From Aphelocoma coerulescens (taxonomy: Eukaryota; Chordata; Aves; Passeriformes; Corvidae), in contig NC_091023.1 in assembly GCF_041296385.1 (NCBI RefSeq), positions 20,488,924-20,552,923 of the forward strand: a DNA stretch of 64,000 nt. The letters run 5' to 3'. Under the pieces are notes generated by a model, which was not told the origin of the DNA, searched no databases, and saw only the letters and a list, made by a program, of their open reading frames with translations. Shown piece by piece: positions 36,987-49,300 of this stretch. The translations under genes were made by a program, and so were the position numbers. How positions within the stretch are numbered: position 1 is the stretch's first letter; the number at the start of each line of letters is the position of its first letter.

Positions 36987-37331
36987 GCTGCTTGATTTTT
37001 CCCTTTTCTGACTTGGAAAAGCTTGGCAGTGTTTCCATGGCATTTTACACATGTGGAATTACGGATCTAATTTTGTTTTCTTCCATCCTTTTATTTGGGT
37101 ACAGACAAATAACATCCTTTAGCACAGTATATTTGTGGGAAATGACAAAGGGATGCCAGCTCAGAACGAAACCTCGTGAGCAGGAGGACAACAGACAGAG
37201 GAAATGGCCTGAAAAGCAATGGATGGAAAGACAGAATCAGGAAGAGGGGAGGGGATGAACAACTCCACTTCAGCAGGGTATTGCCTGTGAGGAAAGCAGA
37301 ATGCTGGCTGTGACATTCTGCTCTCTTCAAG
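36987..37331. other. unique sequence between two foldback-like ends
   Basis: Nothing recognisable as gene. It lies between the 26-bp palindrome and a second CTGATTTTCACA end at about 37333. Confidence 0.5.
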
Positions 37332-37403
37332 ACTGATTTTCACAAAGTTTTTGTATCCCTGTTGACACTGCAGTCAATGGGACCATTGGACTCCACTCTC
37401 CTG
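37332..37403 (+). repeat. ancient foldback repeat fragment
   Basis: ACTGATTTTCACAAAG, later TGCAGTCAATGGGACCATTG, fits the terminus and centre of the CCTGATTTTC...CCATTGAAGTCAATGGG family. Divergence is high, so this is tentative. Confidence 0.4.
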
Positions 37404-37408
37404 AAACA

Positions 37409-37478
37409 AAGTTCTTTGAGGTTGGAAAAGACTTTTAAGATCATCGAGTCCAGCCATTAACCCAGCACCAGTGGTGCC
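37409..37478 (-). mobile_element. CR1 LINE fragment, 3' end
   Basis: TTCTTTGAGGTTGGAAAAGA, CTTTTAAGATCATCGAGTCC and AGCCATTAACCCAGCACCA are consecutive antisense CR1 3' blocks. Only about 70 bp survive. Confidence 0.9.
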
Positions 37479-39272
37479 ACATGGGAGGCCGGCAGTGCAG
37501 GGGTGTTAACCTAGAGATATCAGCATTGTGCACTGGGATGTCTTTTCAGAAATCAAGTGTGTTGATTTGGCAGCAATTTCCTTATCCTTTGGGTGATTTT
37601 CATTGAGAAAAATACTGCTGGGCTTCAAGGCTTACTGAGTTGAGCAGGGGAATGAGTCCTAGTGGAGACCAGCAGCCAGGCCTAGCCAGTGGCCAACACC
37701 AGCTTTCCTGCTCCCATGTTGAGGAAGGGTTTTCAGAGCTGGAGGACTGCAGACCCAGCCTTCATCCCACATTCAGTTGTGTGTTTGTGATTTACCAAGC
37801 AAATTTCTGTGGGCTCTAGGGTGCAGTTTCATTAAAAAGTCCTTTTTCACTAACTCCAGAGGATGGTTACAAAACACGCTGAAATTTGTTTTTCACTCGT
37901 TAGGGCTTCCAGAACTTTGTGCTCATCTATCTTACATTATTTTTCTTTCTATTTGTGGTTTTGAGGTCATGACTTCAGAAATGTTAACTCTTCAAGTAAA
38001 GTTCTGAGCCAAAACCAAACTCTTCTTAGAGGAAATACTGACCTTTCCACTGGTGCCTCACAGCTGAAAAACATGGAAACGGATACATGGTAATTGATGT
38101 CTCCTCTGATCAAAAGGTACCTCAGCGAAGTTACGTCCTCATGGAAAATGCTAAATGATAGTGTTGGGTGGACAGCACAAACAGACACAAACTTTCCCAC
38201 AAATATTTGCTTGTCTTAAATCTGCTTGGCTCTGCTCATGGCTCGCCAGAGTTTATTTTCCACAAATATTCTAACAAGAGCTCGTTGGCAAGAATATACA
38301 TAGAAACTGCTCAAGGTAACATCTGAGGAAACTATTTTTGAAGGTCTGTTCTAAGGCCAGCAACCCTAAAGGCCTGCTATTTTCATGTTTTTGGAATTAC
38401 CATCCCCCCACTGAGATGGCAGCATTCCCCTTGGAGAAGGCCAGGCGTGGGGATGTGGCTCTGAGTCATGAGTCAGATCCTCGTTCTCCTCTGGGGAAGA
38501 TGCTGATTAACCAGTGACAGCTGGAGCACTGAGACTGCATTTCCATGGTCAAAGGAAGAAAGCTCTAGAAATGCTCTTCCCTGATCCCTGTCCCGTGTTA
38601 TGTGAAGGCAGGAGAATCAGGGATCTCCTCTCCTCCTTCTTCCCCGAATACAGATGACAGCTCACAGTGAAGTCCCAGGTGATATTTCAGGCACAGGGAG
38701 CAGTGAGGGTCCTGAACATGCAGGTTTGAGTCACTGGTCTGGCTGCACACCACTGCCAAAACCAGAGATAGCAAAATTCCCTTCCCTTCCCTGAGCACTT
38801 AGGTGACCGAGATCCTGCTGGAGCAGGCTGCAACACGAATCCTCCAGGCAGTTTATATATAGCCTGAGAGAATCAAAGAGCATTATTTTAAGTTCATGAC
38901 CTAGTCTCCATATTCCTTGTAGCAACCACAGGGCAGCTGGGATCAGACTTGCCCTGTGAATGCAAGACTGGGCCACCTTCTCTCTCTGGAGCTTGAGCAA
39001 TGAAGCAGATCCTCGGGGAAGCCCCACAGCAAACTGGTACTGCAGAACTGGGCTGCTGGGACTGCACCTTCCGGCTCACTGCAGAGCTTGACATCTTCAA
39101 GTCTGGCTTCATTTTGATTCAGAAGAAAACTGCTGGAACTCTTCTCAAAACTAAAAGGAAGGCCCTTCTGGATAGATCACAGCATTCAATTTTTATTGAG
39201 ACTGCTTTATTTTCTATTATTATAATATATAATAAACAATAAAGCTGGAATGCCATTCCAGAGTGAAAAATA
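37479..39272. other. unique sequence, no gene recognised
   Basis: No supportable feature. AT-rich DNA at 39185-39245 (AATATATAATAAACAATAAA) lies just before the next CR1. Confidence 0.5.
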
Positions 39273-39786
39273 TCATAGAATCATATAAAATCCTGAGTTG
39301 GAAGGGACCCTCAAGGATCACAGAGTCCAACTCCTGGCCCTGTATAGGACACCCCAGGAATCACACCACGTGCCTGAAAGTATTGTCCAAATGCTTCTCA
39401 AACTCTGTCAGGCTGGGGCTGTGAACACTTCCCTGGGGAGACTGTTCAGTGCCAACCTCCCCCTGGGTAAAAAACCTTTTCCTAATATCCAGCCTAAACC
39501 TTCCCTGACACATCTTCAGGCTGTTCCCTCAAATCCTGTCACCAGTCACCAGAGAGCAGAGATCTGCCCCTCCACTTCTCCTTATGAGGGAGCTGCAGAC
39601 CCCAACGAGGTCTGACCTCATTCTCCTCTTCTCCAGGTGAATAAACCAAGTGACCTCAGCTGCTTTTACGGCTTCCCCTCCAGACCCTTCACCATCCTCG
39701 TGTCCCTCCTTTGGATGCTCTCTAATAGCTTTATATCTTATATTGTGGTGCTGAAACCTGCACACAGGACTCAACGTGAGGCCACT
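39273..39786 (-). mobile_element. CR1 LINE fragment, longest copy in window
   Basis: About 514 bp, starting with reversed terminus CATAGAATCATATAAAATCC. It continues through GAGTTGGAAGGGACCCTCAA, GGACACCCCAGGAATCAC, TGTCCAAATGCTTCTCAAAC, CCCCCTGGGTAAAAAACC, CTCAAATCCTGTCACCAGTC, GAGAGCAGAGATCTGCCCCT, GTCTGACCTCATTCTCCTCT, CTCCAGGTGAATAAACCAAG and the ACAGGACTCAACGTGAGGCC block. It extends beyond the 3' UTR toward the end of the reverse-transcriptase open frame but holds no intact coding sequence. Confidence 0.95.
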
Positions 39787-42700
39787 GTTGTGAGGTTTTT
39801 TTAACTTGATTAGCCTTTGGGAAACACACATAATTTTGGACACATTTTGATGGAAGTTTTACATCAGCAGAGTTTCAAACTTATCTATCAGCTCTGTTAA
39901 TAGTACTTAGCAGTAGTATTTAGCTCTTCTTCAGGCACATTACCCAGTTTCTCAAAGCACATTATGAAACTGTATGGTTACCTCTATTCTAGACTGATCT
40001 GTCTAAAGCTGAGCTGGAAAGATTTTCATTTCACTTCTAAACCATCATTGCCAATAGACTTCTGTATGTTACATGTGTACAGTCAGGAAACAAAACCATT
40101 TGTACAGTGTATGTCAAAATTGGGCAGCACGAACTGCCAGACAGGACAGAGCTGCAAACAGGAGTCAAGAGACTCTTCTCTGCCACCACCTTCCCATGGA
40201 GCTGTTTGTGAATCTCCTCACTGCATGTCTTTTTTCCTCCTCTTTTAGGCTACTGGTTGTGTTCAGACTGGAATCTGCTGGAAAAAGCAGTGGCCTCCTG
40301 CTGCTACTGCCACTGATGCTACAGGGGGAAGGGACATGAAAATAATTTTGGAACAGGAGGTGTGACATGGTGAAAGAGAAAATCACAAGCATTTTTGCAG
40401 AAATGTTGCTTGAAAGCATTTTAACAACTCTTTTGGTTTTTATTATCTCAAAACAATTAAAGGGAACAAAACTTAATCATTTTGCTTACAGAAAAGAGTG
40501 ACTATTGCAAAACACGATCACAAGCAGTTGTGATATTAGCAGCCACCCCTTCAGCATTCTGGTTACGTAGGCACTGAATGAGAAAGGCAGAAGGGTATGT
40601 TTGGAAAGGAAACCAATTTTTCACAGGTTCCTCCCTCCACAGTGGGAGACCGCAGACTGAGAAGAGCTGACTACCCTTCCGGTAGCAATAATGCAACTGT
40701 GCTATTCATAGAGAGACAGAAAAACACCAGCTGATTTTCTTTGCATCATAATCTGGTAACCTCAGAATTAACCTTGCTGGACACAGATCTGTTAACTTTT
40801 ACCATGCTTCTCCCATTAAACTAGTGATGTCTGGGACAGAAATAGCTGCCCACAGCTGTTATGAATTGATATGTTCCCTGATGTTGCTTGGTGCTGCCAA
40901 ACTAAGAAAAAAGTTTTTTTATTCTTTGCCATGAAGTCAACCTTTTTTTCCCCCTATTTTTAATATTCTTTCATTGCAAACTGATGGTATTAGACTGCTG
41001 TGCTATGCTTTGCTTGGAATGGAAAGCAGACATGCTCCTTGAGTCTGCTCCACAATGGTAACTCCATACCTGATGTTTTTGGTTTAGGAAAGGAAGGGTG
41101 GAGGGCGCTGGCAGGGCTGAGAAGCTGCAAGTGCATCAAGTTACACCAGAGAATGCCCTGCACTTCCAGTACTAATAGGGAGCTCCAGACCCAGAGATGT
41201 CCCAGCCCAGCTGGCAATGACAGAAAGAAAGGGATCGATCCACTTGAGGCCACCATCCTGAGAACACCAGCTCACACACAGTGGCAGCCATGGGTTCAGT
41301 GTGTGCTCAGAATGGAAATCCCAAAATCTGCAAACAGTATGAAAATGGCAAACCTCCTGTATCTGCAAAGCCACCTTGCGAACTGGTTTATGTATGTAGA
41401 AACACATTAAATGAGGTCTCTTTGATCTTTCCCACACCTGTTTAGGACTCCTGGGGCCCAGCCATCATGGCTGAAGGACATTTAAGCACTGGTTCAGTTT
41501 CACATACACAAAGTAAAGCTTTCATAAATCTTTTTGAGCCCTGGTTGAAAAATTGACTTAATTACCAGAAGTAGTCAGATTGTGTCCTTGGGACATACAG
41601 CACGTTTACAGAAAACAAAGTATGGGAAGATGTTTAAAGTGAGAACAGTGACAGCAAAAACCACATGAACTCCTAACTTGCTGGCAAAAACATTTGTTGG
41701 GTACAGACAAAGCAGCCCAGGTGCCAGGATCATCTGCTCAGCACTTGGCAATGAGACACCCAGACACGAGGGACCTGCCTGCAACCGTCTGGATTGCAAA
41801 ACACCCAAACCTGCCCATTCAAAACAGCAGCATTTTGTGAAGCTCCATCCCTGCAGGGCACCCTGGGGTGGGAAACTCACCCATCCACCCCAGATCCAGG
41901 TACCCCACTCTGTGCCCTGTGCTGTCCACAGGCTGCCCCTAGGGGTGGGAGGCACTGGGCACACGGCTGCTCTGCCAACTGGCACAAAACCAGCTGCACT
42001 CCCCCAACCGCACATGGGACGGTGTGGTATAAAACTCATCAGGGCTTGGTTTTCTTCTCCAGAGTCTCCAGTGATGCCTTGATTTAGAACAAATGAAAGC
42101 ATTGAGTGTCTTCAAAAGCTCCAAATAACTCATGATTTCTGATCTCATGCCCCTTGCTCCATGCATTGCTCCTTTGTTTGCCTTCCCTTGTCCTGCATCT
42201 AGAGCAGAGATTACAAGCTGCACCATCAGCAGCCCAGCAAGGTCTAAGCCACAAAGAAGGATCTGAGTCATCTCCCTGGGAGAGTATTTTAGCCATACAT
42301 CATTGTTTGTTTTCAGGCAAACCCATACAATTATGCAACATAAATTCTTTTAAAGCATTTGAGACTTCAGTTCAATTTAAAATCCTGTAGGTTTTATGGC
42401 CAAAGTGAGTGATACAAATGTGTGCATACAAATGAAGACTTGGGAAGAGGCATGTGGGGAGGATTAAAGGGCATACGGAGCCTCATGCACACTCTGGGCA
42501 AGCTCGGCCAGGCTGCACCAGAGCATGGGAGACCTGAAGGAAGAGCCCATGTCAAAAGCTGGGTTATGATATTTGTGTCTCCAGAGCATGGTTTTGCTCT
42601 CTCAGTGCAGCGAGTGTTTTCTGTGAGCACGAGGCCTGATTGTGATCTCCTGCGAGTGCATTTCCACAGGCTTCAACAGAGCCAGGTGACTTTGCCTAGA

Positions 42701-43467
42701 TTAACTCCTGATTTATGCTGTTCTAAATGGGAATGAAAATACCATCTATTTAAAAACAAGAAAGACTCAGTTACACCAGGAGTAGAGGGAGACATTAAAA
42801 TGTCCCAAATCTGAGTATTTTCTCACTCCAGGGAAGTGTAAAGCCAGAGGTATAAGGCTTCCTGTTCGCCCTTGGGCAGCAGGATGACCAACCAGTGCCA
42901 CAGCCCTGGCACCTTAAGGCTGTTTTGTTCATTCTGTCACAGGGGCCACAACCGTTGCTGAGGTGCTTTAACCACCACCCTCTGCCTCCTCGCCCTCCCA
43001 ACGCAGGGACCGCAGGTGGGTCTTGTCCCTTTGGCCTCACAGGGTGACAAAGGCCCCTGTCGCACCTTCCTTTTCTTTTTCTTTAATTAACAGATGGAAC
43101 ACAAATCACCCCCTTCCAGAAAAAACTCTGTGTGAACCTTTCTGCTGCGAGCAAGATGCAAAGACCAGTTGTGTAACCTCGAAAGCTGCTCTGCATCCAC
43201 ATCCAGAGAGCTCAGCATCTGCACCGAGCACCATCAGGACCCGCCCAGTGTCAAGTGTAACCACTGCCCCAGGGCTCGTGGGGCAGGAGGCAAACGGGAG
43301 GAAACACAGCCCCAAGTCACATTCCCAGCACCCAGCCCAGCCTTGGCACTCCTCAGTGTTGCCTGCTGTGGTGGAAAACATACACTTATTAAACATTACC
43401 AGGAGCAGGATGAAAGACATCTGTGATTCAGCATTTGCAAAACCCCCAAATTGTTAATAATATTTTT
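39787..43467. other. unique sequence, no gene recognised
   Basis: About 3.7 kb without recognisable interspersed repeats. T-rich DNA lies at 40912-40970. The 175-codon open frame at 41575-42102 (minus) shows no family resemblance and overlaps long frames on the other strand. Confidence 0.5.
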
Positions 43468-43495
43468 TTATTATTATTATTACCATCATCATCAG
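43468..43495. repeat. ATT/ATC trinucleotide repeat
   Basis: (TTA)n changes to (CAT)n within 28 bases. Simple repeat. Confidence 0.95.
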
Positions 43496-43852
43496 TACTG
43501 TTTAAAGACCCACTGCTTCCTGTTGTGCTGTTACATGAGCCTCATTGTACAAACCGGGTCTTGGTGCTTGTGAACTGCAGACCCCAGTGAGAGCCAGGAT
43601 CTAGGGATGCAACAATGAAAAGAAAAGAAAGAGATCCCAAAGCTTGGCTGAATGCTTTCTTCAAAATGTACTCTCATGACTTCAGGAGGCTTAGCAAATA
43701 AATCAAGAGTTTACAATGCTGGCTACCTATTTATTTCTGCTTCTGTACAAAGGAGTGTAGTCTCTGTAGTATTATTTTATCCTCTCCTTTTTTTAGGGGA
43801 ATATACAGACAGCTTTGCGTCTCCACATTCATTTTTCACTTACACAGATGTG

Positions 43853-43870
43853 CACTGAAGCTCTTCAGTG
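43853..43870. repeat. short hairpin CACTGAAG/CTTCAGTG
   Basis: An 8-bp perfect stem with a 2-base loop, and a third copy of CACTGAAG at 43877-43884. It may be part of an old repeat that includes the MIR-like stretch just downstream. Confidence 0.85.
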
Positions 43871-43902
43871 TTACTGCACTGAAGCTGGGGGAATTATTGA
43901 CA

Positions 43903-43971
43903 ACCGATACTGAGGCAATCCAAGGCCAGACCCTGACCTATTGATTTCCCCAAGATTGCACAGGACATATG
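43903..43971 (+). repeat. possible MIR-type SINE fragment
   Basis: GATACTGAGGCAATCC and, 40 bases on, GATTTCCCCAAGATTGCACA echo the MIR core AAACTGAGGCACAGAG and GACTTGCCCAAGGTCACACA. Spacing is about right but identity is low. Confidence 0.4.
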
Positions 43972-44509
43972 CAGTTCATTGCAGAATACAGTCTTTGTTT
44001 GTTTTGTTTATTACTCAATATATAACCATGTGGAATAAAGGACACCGCTGAACTGCAGAAATGCCTGAGGATTTCTCTTTAATTGAAATCAGGACTGGGA
44101 ACGTCCTCGCAAATCAAGAGCAGTCAGCCTTTGAGAAAATTCACTGCTTTTGCAAAGTTTACTTCCAAATGGGATTTAGCTTTAACTCTTTGTCTCTCAC
44201 ACCAGCTCAGCTACATAACTTCTAATGATTTTTCTGAAGTGGTTACGTGCTGCTCAGTAGTCTGGAAACTTCCATGAACAACAGATGCTGGACAGGACTC
44301 TTGTTTATACTAAAGCTGTGAACAGTATTTGATAAAAAACAAGCACATGTAATTATTAGAGATATTCCTGATATCTGTCAAAATCTGTATTTTTTTTAAA
44401 AAGCATGTCCAGATGCTCTTCCAAATCCTTTGAAAGGATTTTGGTTCAGTCCATTAAGAACCTACAGACTCTCCTTGTAGAACTGTGACCTAGATCTGAA
44501 TTTTACTTA

Positions 44510-44900
44510 AGTTTGACAGTGCTTTAGATTAACTTTTAATTCAGAGCCCTCTAATTGCAATGCAGAGAGTAGGGCAGAGAGCACTTAACTCCATCAGCAG
44601 TTTGGCTCCAGCTCCAGCCCTCTCTGAGAGCGCCCCCGCCCCTGATAAATGGGTGCCAGCCCCAGCGAGCAGAAGGAACATCTAAGCTCTGATGTACTAA
44701 TTAAAGTCCCCTCGTTTCCCACACTGGAGCTCCCTGTGTGTTATGAAACAGCCAAACAAGAGTGTTCCTGCTTAGCTAAAGATTTCACAATGGGACTTTC
44801 CTGCTTCAGCTGTAATTTTCCAAACTCCCATTTCCAGAGGCTCTCATTTCAGGGTGTTTATTGGATTGAGATGTCTCATAATTATAACAAAAGGGTTCGT
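44510..44900. promoter_or_regulatory. possible distal enhancer block
   Basis: A repeat-free block with clustered developmental-type motifs: CTAATTGCAATG (44551), TAATTA (44698-44703), SOX-like ACAATGG (44787-44793), forkhead-like TGTTTATT (44855-44862) and CATAATTATAAC near 44877. Motifs are seen. That they act together, or are conserved, is inference. Confidence 0.35.
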
Positions 44901-45022
44901 CCCTCCAGCCTGTTGTGAATGGGCAGCACGCTGAACTCTTAAGTTAGCAGCAGCAGGCTGCACGAGGATCAGGCAATGAAGATTAATGCAACAAACTTGA
45001 ATTCTTTCACTCCCTCCCTCCA

Positions 45023-45057
45023 GTGTGTGTGTGTGTGCGCACGCGTGTGTGTGTGTG
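45023..45057. repeat. (GT)n microsatellite with GCGCACGCGT core
   Basis: Alternating purine-pyrimidine sequence for 35 bases, with GT units interrupted by GCGCACGC. Such sequence can adopt Z-DNA and is often polymorphic. Confidence 0.97.
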
Positions 45058-45529
45058 GCTGGGAAGGAAAAGAAAGGACTCCTATGCTCTGGGATAATAG
45101 CAAATGCTACTGAAGAGGAAAAAGAGAAACACTGTTTATCCCTAGCAGGGAGATAATTGATCTATAGTCTGCACACAACTGGTCTCAAAGCAGCCAGCAG
45201 CCTCACGGAAGGGACTGTAGCTACCCAGAGCCCAAACGAGCCTGTCAAACAAAGGCTTTATGGGGACACCAGGGAGAACAAAAGTGGCACATTTCATTCC
45301 TTCATAATAAATCTTCCATCTTGATTGTGCAGAGATGTTTTGCTCCTGAGTGTGCCGTGCTTCAGAGCAGGGCCTGCCCCTGCCACCCCACCCCCCAAAA
45401 ATGCTTGACGTTGACTCAGAGCGCCCAGCCTGAGCTGCCTGGCTTTATGGGGTTTATTTTCACTGCGCACAGCCAGGCCCAGCTGTTCTCTGCATCCTCA
45501 GACAGCTCCTGGGCTCCGGCTCTATCACT

Positions 45530-45720
45530 CTCTATTTTATGTGTGCTAAAGGTAATAAAATAACCATTTCTAAATTTAACTAGCATTACATAATGCAGCT
45601 ATTTATTATGTAAAGCTGCTGCTTACAATGCCCAGAATATTGATCACTACAAAAAATGCAATTCAGCTAGAGCTCGTTTAAATTAATGTTACTCTTTTCC
45701 TTTCTTTTTGTTTAAAGGAT
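45530..45720. promoter_or_regulatory. possible regulatory block with bZIP-like inverted repeat
   Basis: TTACATAAT (45586-45594) and ATTATGTAA (45605-45613) are perfect 9-base inverted arms around a 10-base spacer; inner GCAGCT and outer AGCTGC add a second inversion. TTACATAA resembles PAR-bZIP/NFIL3 sites. AT-rich and repeat-free. Function is inference. Confidence 0.35.
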
Positions 45721-45959
45721 AAATCAAAGATCCAATTTGTCCTCATGAATTCACCCCTGCAAAGCACACAAGGCACTGGGCAGCTTGGTTTGCTGTCACT
45801 CAGGCTCATGTGCAGCTCTCAGCTCAGAATCTGGCAGAGGATATGCCAAGATGACAATTTGTTCATTATCCAAACCACTGGAAAAGGCAAATAAAGCACA
45901 CTAACCTGCATACTAACCTGCTCATTTCAAATCAGGTCAATTTTTTTTCTTTTCTCAGC
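45721..45959. other. unique sequence, no gene recognised
   Basis: Includes a short repeat, CACTAACCTGCATACTAACC near 45898. Nothing else. Confidence 0.5.
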
Positions 45960-46330
45960 TATCAAGCAGCACTGGCAACCACTTAAGAATTCCAGCATTA
46001 TGACTGTATATCATCATTATCACCTACAGGAGATTATGAATAGGTATTTTCTTACAACAGCGCATGAAGCAAGAGAAAATGAAAGACGTTTTCCTATTCT
46101 TCAGGACTTTTGGGGGTAGAAAGAGGGATGGGAAAAGAGAATTAAATATTAACAGAGCGAACAGATCACTAAGCAAAAAACAATTAAATAGCACAGCAAC
46201 CATTCAACAGTAACACCAAATCACGATGCAACCACAGAGCGTGGGGTGACATACTAATCATGGATTAAAGGGCTGATTTGTGTCTCATGAGTATTCATGG
46301 GCAAAAACTGATATGTGCAAACTGATCTTG
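45960..46330. promoter_or_regulatory. possible distal regulatory block
   Basis: AT-rich and repeat-free, with ATTAAATATTAACAGAGCGA (46141-46160), AACAATTAAATAGC and CATACTAATCATGGATTAAA. Homeodomain- and SOX-like words are dense. Weak evidence. Confidence 0.22.
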
Positions 46331-49300
46331 GGGAAATATGTTTTGTGGGAAACATGAGGTTATACCAGTGTCTGAGCAAAATGATGATGCCTTTTCTTGA
46401 CTGTGCCTTAGGGACAAAAGAAATATTTACCTTTTTATCTCCTACTTTCTTTTTATCCATGGAGTCGTTTTCCTCCTTGCTACAGAATGAGACATGGGGG
46501 TTTTCCCATGTACCTGCCCATCCTTACACTTGGCTGTGCAAATACAGGTGATCATAAAATACCACTCCCGCCATTTGATGTCACACAGAAAACCAAAGGT
46601 TAGGAGGAACCATGGAGCATGCCATTGCGGGCAGTATTCCTCTAATGGCATCCAGGAGCCAGCATTTCTAAAGATGAGTCCCTCCTACAAAGAGAAGGAG
46701 ATAAAGGTGTAAATCCAGCCCCACAGCAGTTGTGCTATCAGCCATGGACATGGCTGATCCACAGGGAAGAGACCTTGGGACAGCAAAGTGGAAAATGTCC
46801 TGACTTGGAGGGAGCACCTTTTCTGCACCATTAGAGTGGCCTGGCTTGGCTTCAGTGCAAAGGTTGCTGTTAGTCACAATCTTACATACCTTCTTTTCTT
46901 CCAGTTACCATCAGCTCAGGACACAATAAAATTAAATATACTAATGGGCCAAATTATGGGCTCCTAGAGAAATTTCCCTTTTGGATCAGAGAAGACCTCA
47001 AGAAACCAAAGAGTCCAATGAGTCCCATACTGAGAAAAGTTCATCTCTAGCAGTGTCTGAATACCAGCTATTGCCACATAGGTACAGAGATGTGTGCTTT
47101 GTGCAAAAGACTTGGGAAATGATCCTTTGCAATATTTTCCACTACACAACGACTCCAAAACATGGAGGAAGCCACGCATGACTTCAATGCACTGAGGAGG
47201 CTTTGCCAGGTATCCTAAGGCATCTGACTTACGTTGCTGTAGCCCTGGTATAGCAGACTGGTTTCCCTTCCCTATTTTACAGTGTGGAAAGTCCCTGATT
47301 TCTCCATCTTCATCCTCATCTGCCATCAATCATCAATGTCAGTGCAAGACTGTTAATACTGAGATTGTTCTTCTCGCTCAGCCTCTGAGCAGTTGTCTTC
47401 CTTTCGGCACAGTAAAAAATCCAGCAGCTAAGGCAGTACATTTTTATAACCTTAATGGAGCTCATACTTTAAAGTCTAAAGGAGCTTAAAGAGTGGGAAA
47501 GCCCCTGTGGAAAATCCAGTGTTTTCATATGCAAGTCAGGTTTTTGGTTGTGTATTAGCTGCTGTTATTTTCAGTAGCCAGTGTTTCATTTCTGTTCAGA
47601 AGCAAATGCAAGAAAGCAAGTGAGCAATTTATAATGAAATAATCAATGCTGGTGGTGAATTTGCTGGTGCCTGTGCACTTAGCCTTGCCTATGATAAGAA
47701 ACTTCTCTTGGGGGCAGCATTTCTTACAGAGATGGATGAATTTATTTTCTGTCTTCAAAATGTTTACCAGCACATCTAGATCTCGTTCTTCAGCCATACT
47801 GCTGGTTGGGGGCCAAAGCTCCCTCACACTAGTGTCAGCAGGGGAGAGTAGAGGCATCTTGAGGTGGAACAGCAACCCAAAGGCAGGCCACTGTCCCTTT
47901 CCTTCCCCCTGAAATTCCCCACTTAGCAGCTTCAGGTGGGACACTCCATGAAAAACTTGCAGTTCACCCAACCAACCCATCATGGGAGCCCCCATTCCCC
48001 AGGGTGAGCTTCGTTGGAGCACCAAAGCACAGGCTGCCTGCATCAAGCACCAGCGATCCCTAATGCCAGGGACTATCTGAAGCCACATTCCCACAGTAAG
48101 ATGAAGCATATGGAGCTGACTTCAGGCTGCTGAGAGCCCTAGGTCACTTAATGTCTGCCCACACAGCTCTGGCTCCTGCCCTAAGCCTCTAAGGGGCTTG
48201 TTTTATTGGTGTGGGACAGGTCTGCTGGTGAGTGTGTAGGCTGGGGGTCATGCCAAGGTGACGGAGAAAACATAGCCCATTCATGCTCTGTGTAGGTCAG
48301 ACGTGGGAAGCTGCCCCACAAACACACCAAGAGGTTACAGAGCTATAAATGTTTAATTGGATTTCTCCACATCAGTGGCAGCAGGTGAAGGAAGCCCTGC
48401 AAGGAGGATGGGAGAAGCAGATGCAGTATCTGCTCTATAATGCTCAGGGCCATAGGCTCTCAAACCCTGCAGGTTTCTCAGGAGCACGTGGCCACACTAG
48501 GTGAAAATATAGCCGAGGATGGCTAATTAGGAGCCTGGCTGGGAGCAATCCATGAGGGCTTGGCTCTCCTGTGAGCTAAACCTGAAGAATATGGCTGAGG
48601 TTCAACACCTTGGAAGGAAAGTGCTGGTAAGTGAAGGACTGAAGAAACCATGCAGTGTATTGTGAGAGATGAGAGTAAGAGCAGAAGGGTGTTCCTGCAG
48701 GGAATAGTCCCAGAAATCTGAACAAATACACAGCATGAAATAAACTGAGGAGCTTTACACCAACAGAACTTCACAAAACTCACCAGGTGGAATGTCAGGA
48801 GTTCAGTATTTATCAACAAAGCTGAGGGGACAGTTGTACTCACAGCTCACTTAACCATGGGAGCTCCAAAACAGATGCTTCTGAAAGCAGGCAGAGAGAA
48901 ACCCAGGCCATTTTTGAAAACTGCCCTCTTGTTTTTTCTCCCTTTGAAACTGAGGTGACTGATTTTCACCTTGCTATGCGACCGTAAATCAGAAGCAAAT
49001 TTAGCAAAGGCAAGAAGGTGATGTGGGTGTAGTGTGCTGGAATGCCTGAGAACCATCCTTATTATTATTAAGCTGTAACTGTATGTGGCACTATAAATCA
49101 GCCCACCCTGCTGATAAGGGAGTGTTTGGTAATACGACATCTTTGTAACAAGCCTGAGACTGGTGGGGTTTATGAGCAACCCACAACACTGAATGCCTGA
49201 GCTCCCCCTCTGTTGGGAAGAGATGGAGCTCTTTCCTTCCTGTCACTGCTGTGGCTGAGCCACAAAAACCCCTCTGCTTTCTTCCCTGATATCCAGATCT

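Noticed and set aside
46945..46965. GGGCCAAATTATGGGC resembling a foldback repeat end
   Set aside because: No matching arm or centre could be found nearby, so it was not listed as a repeat.
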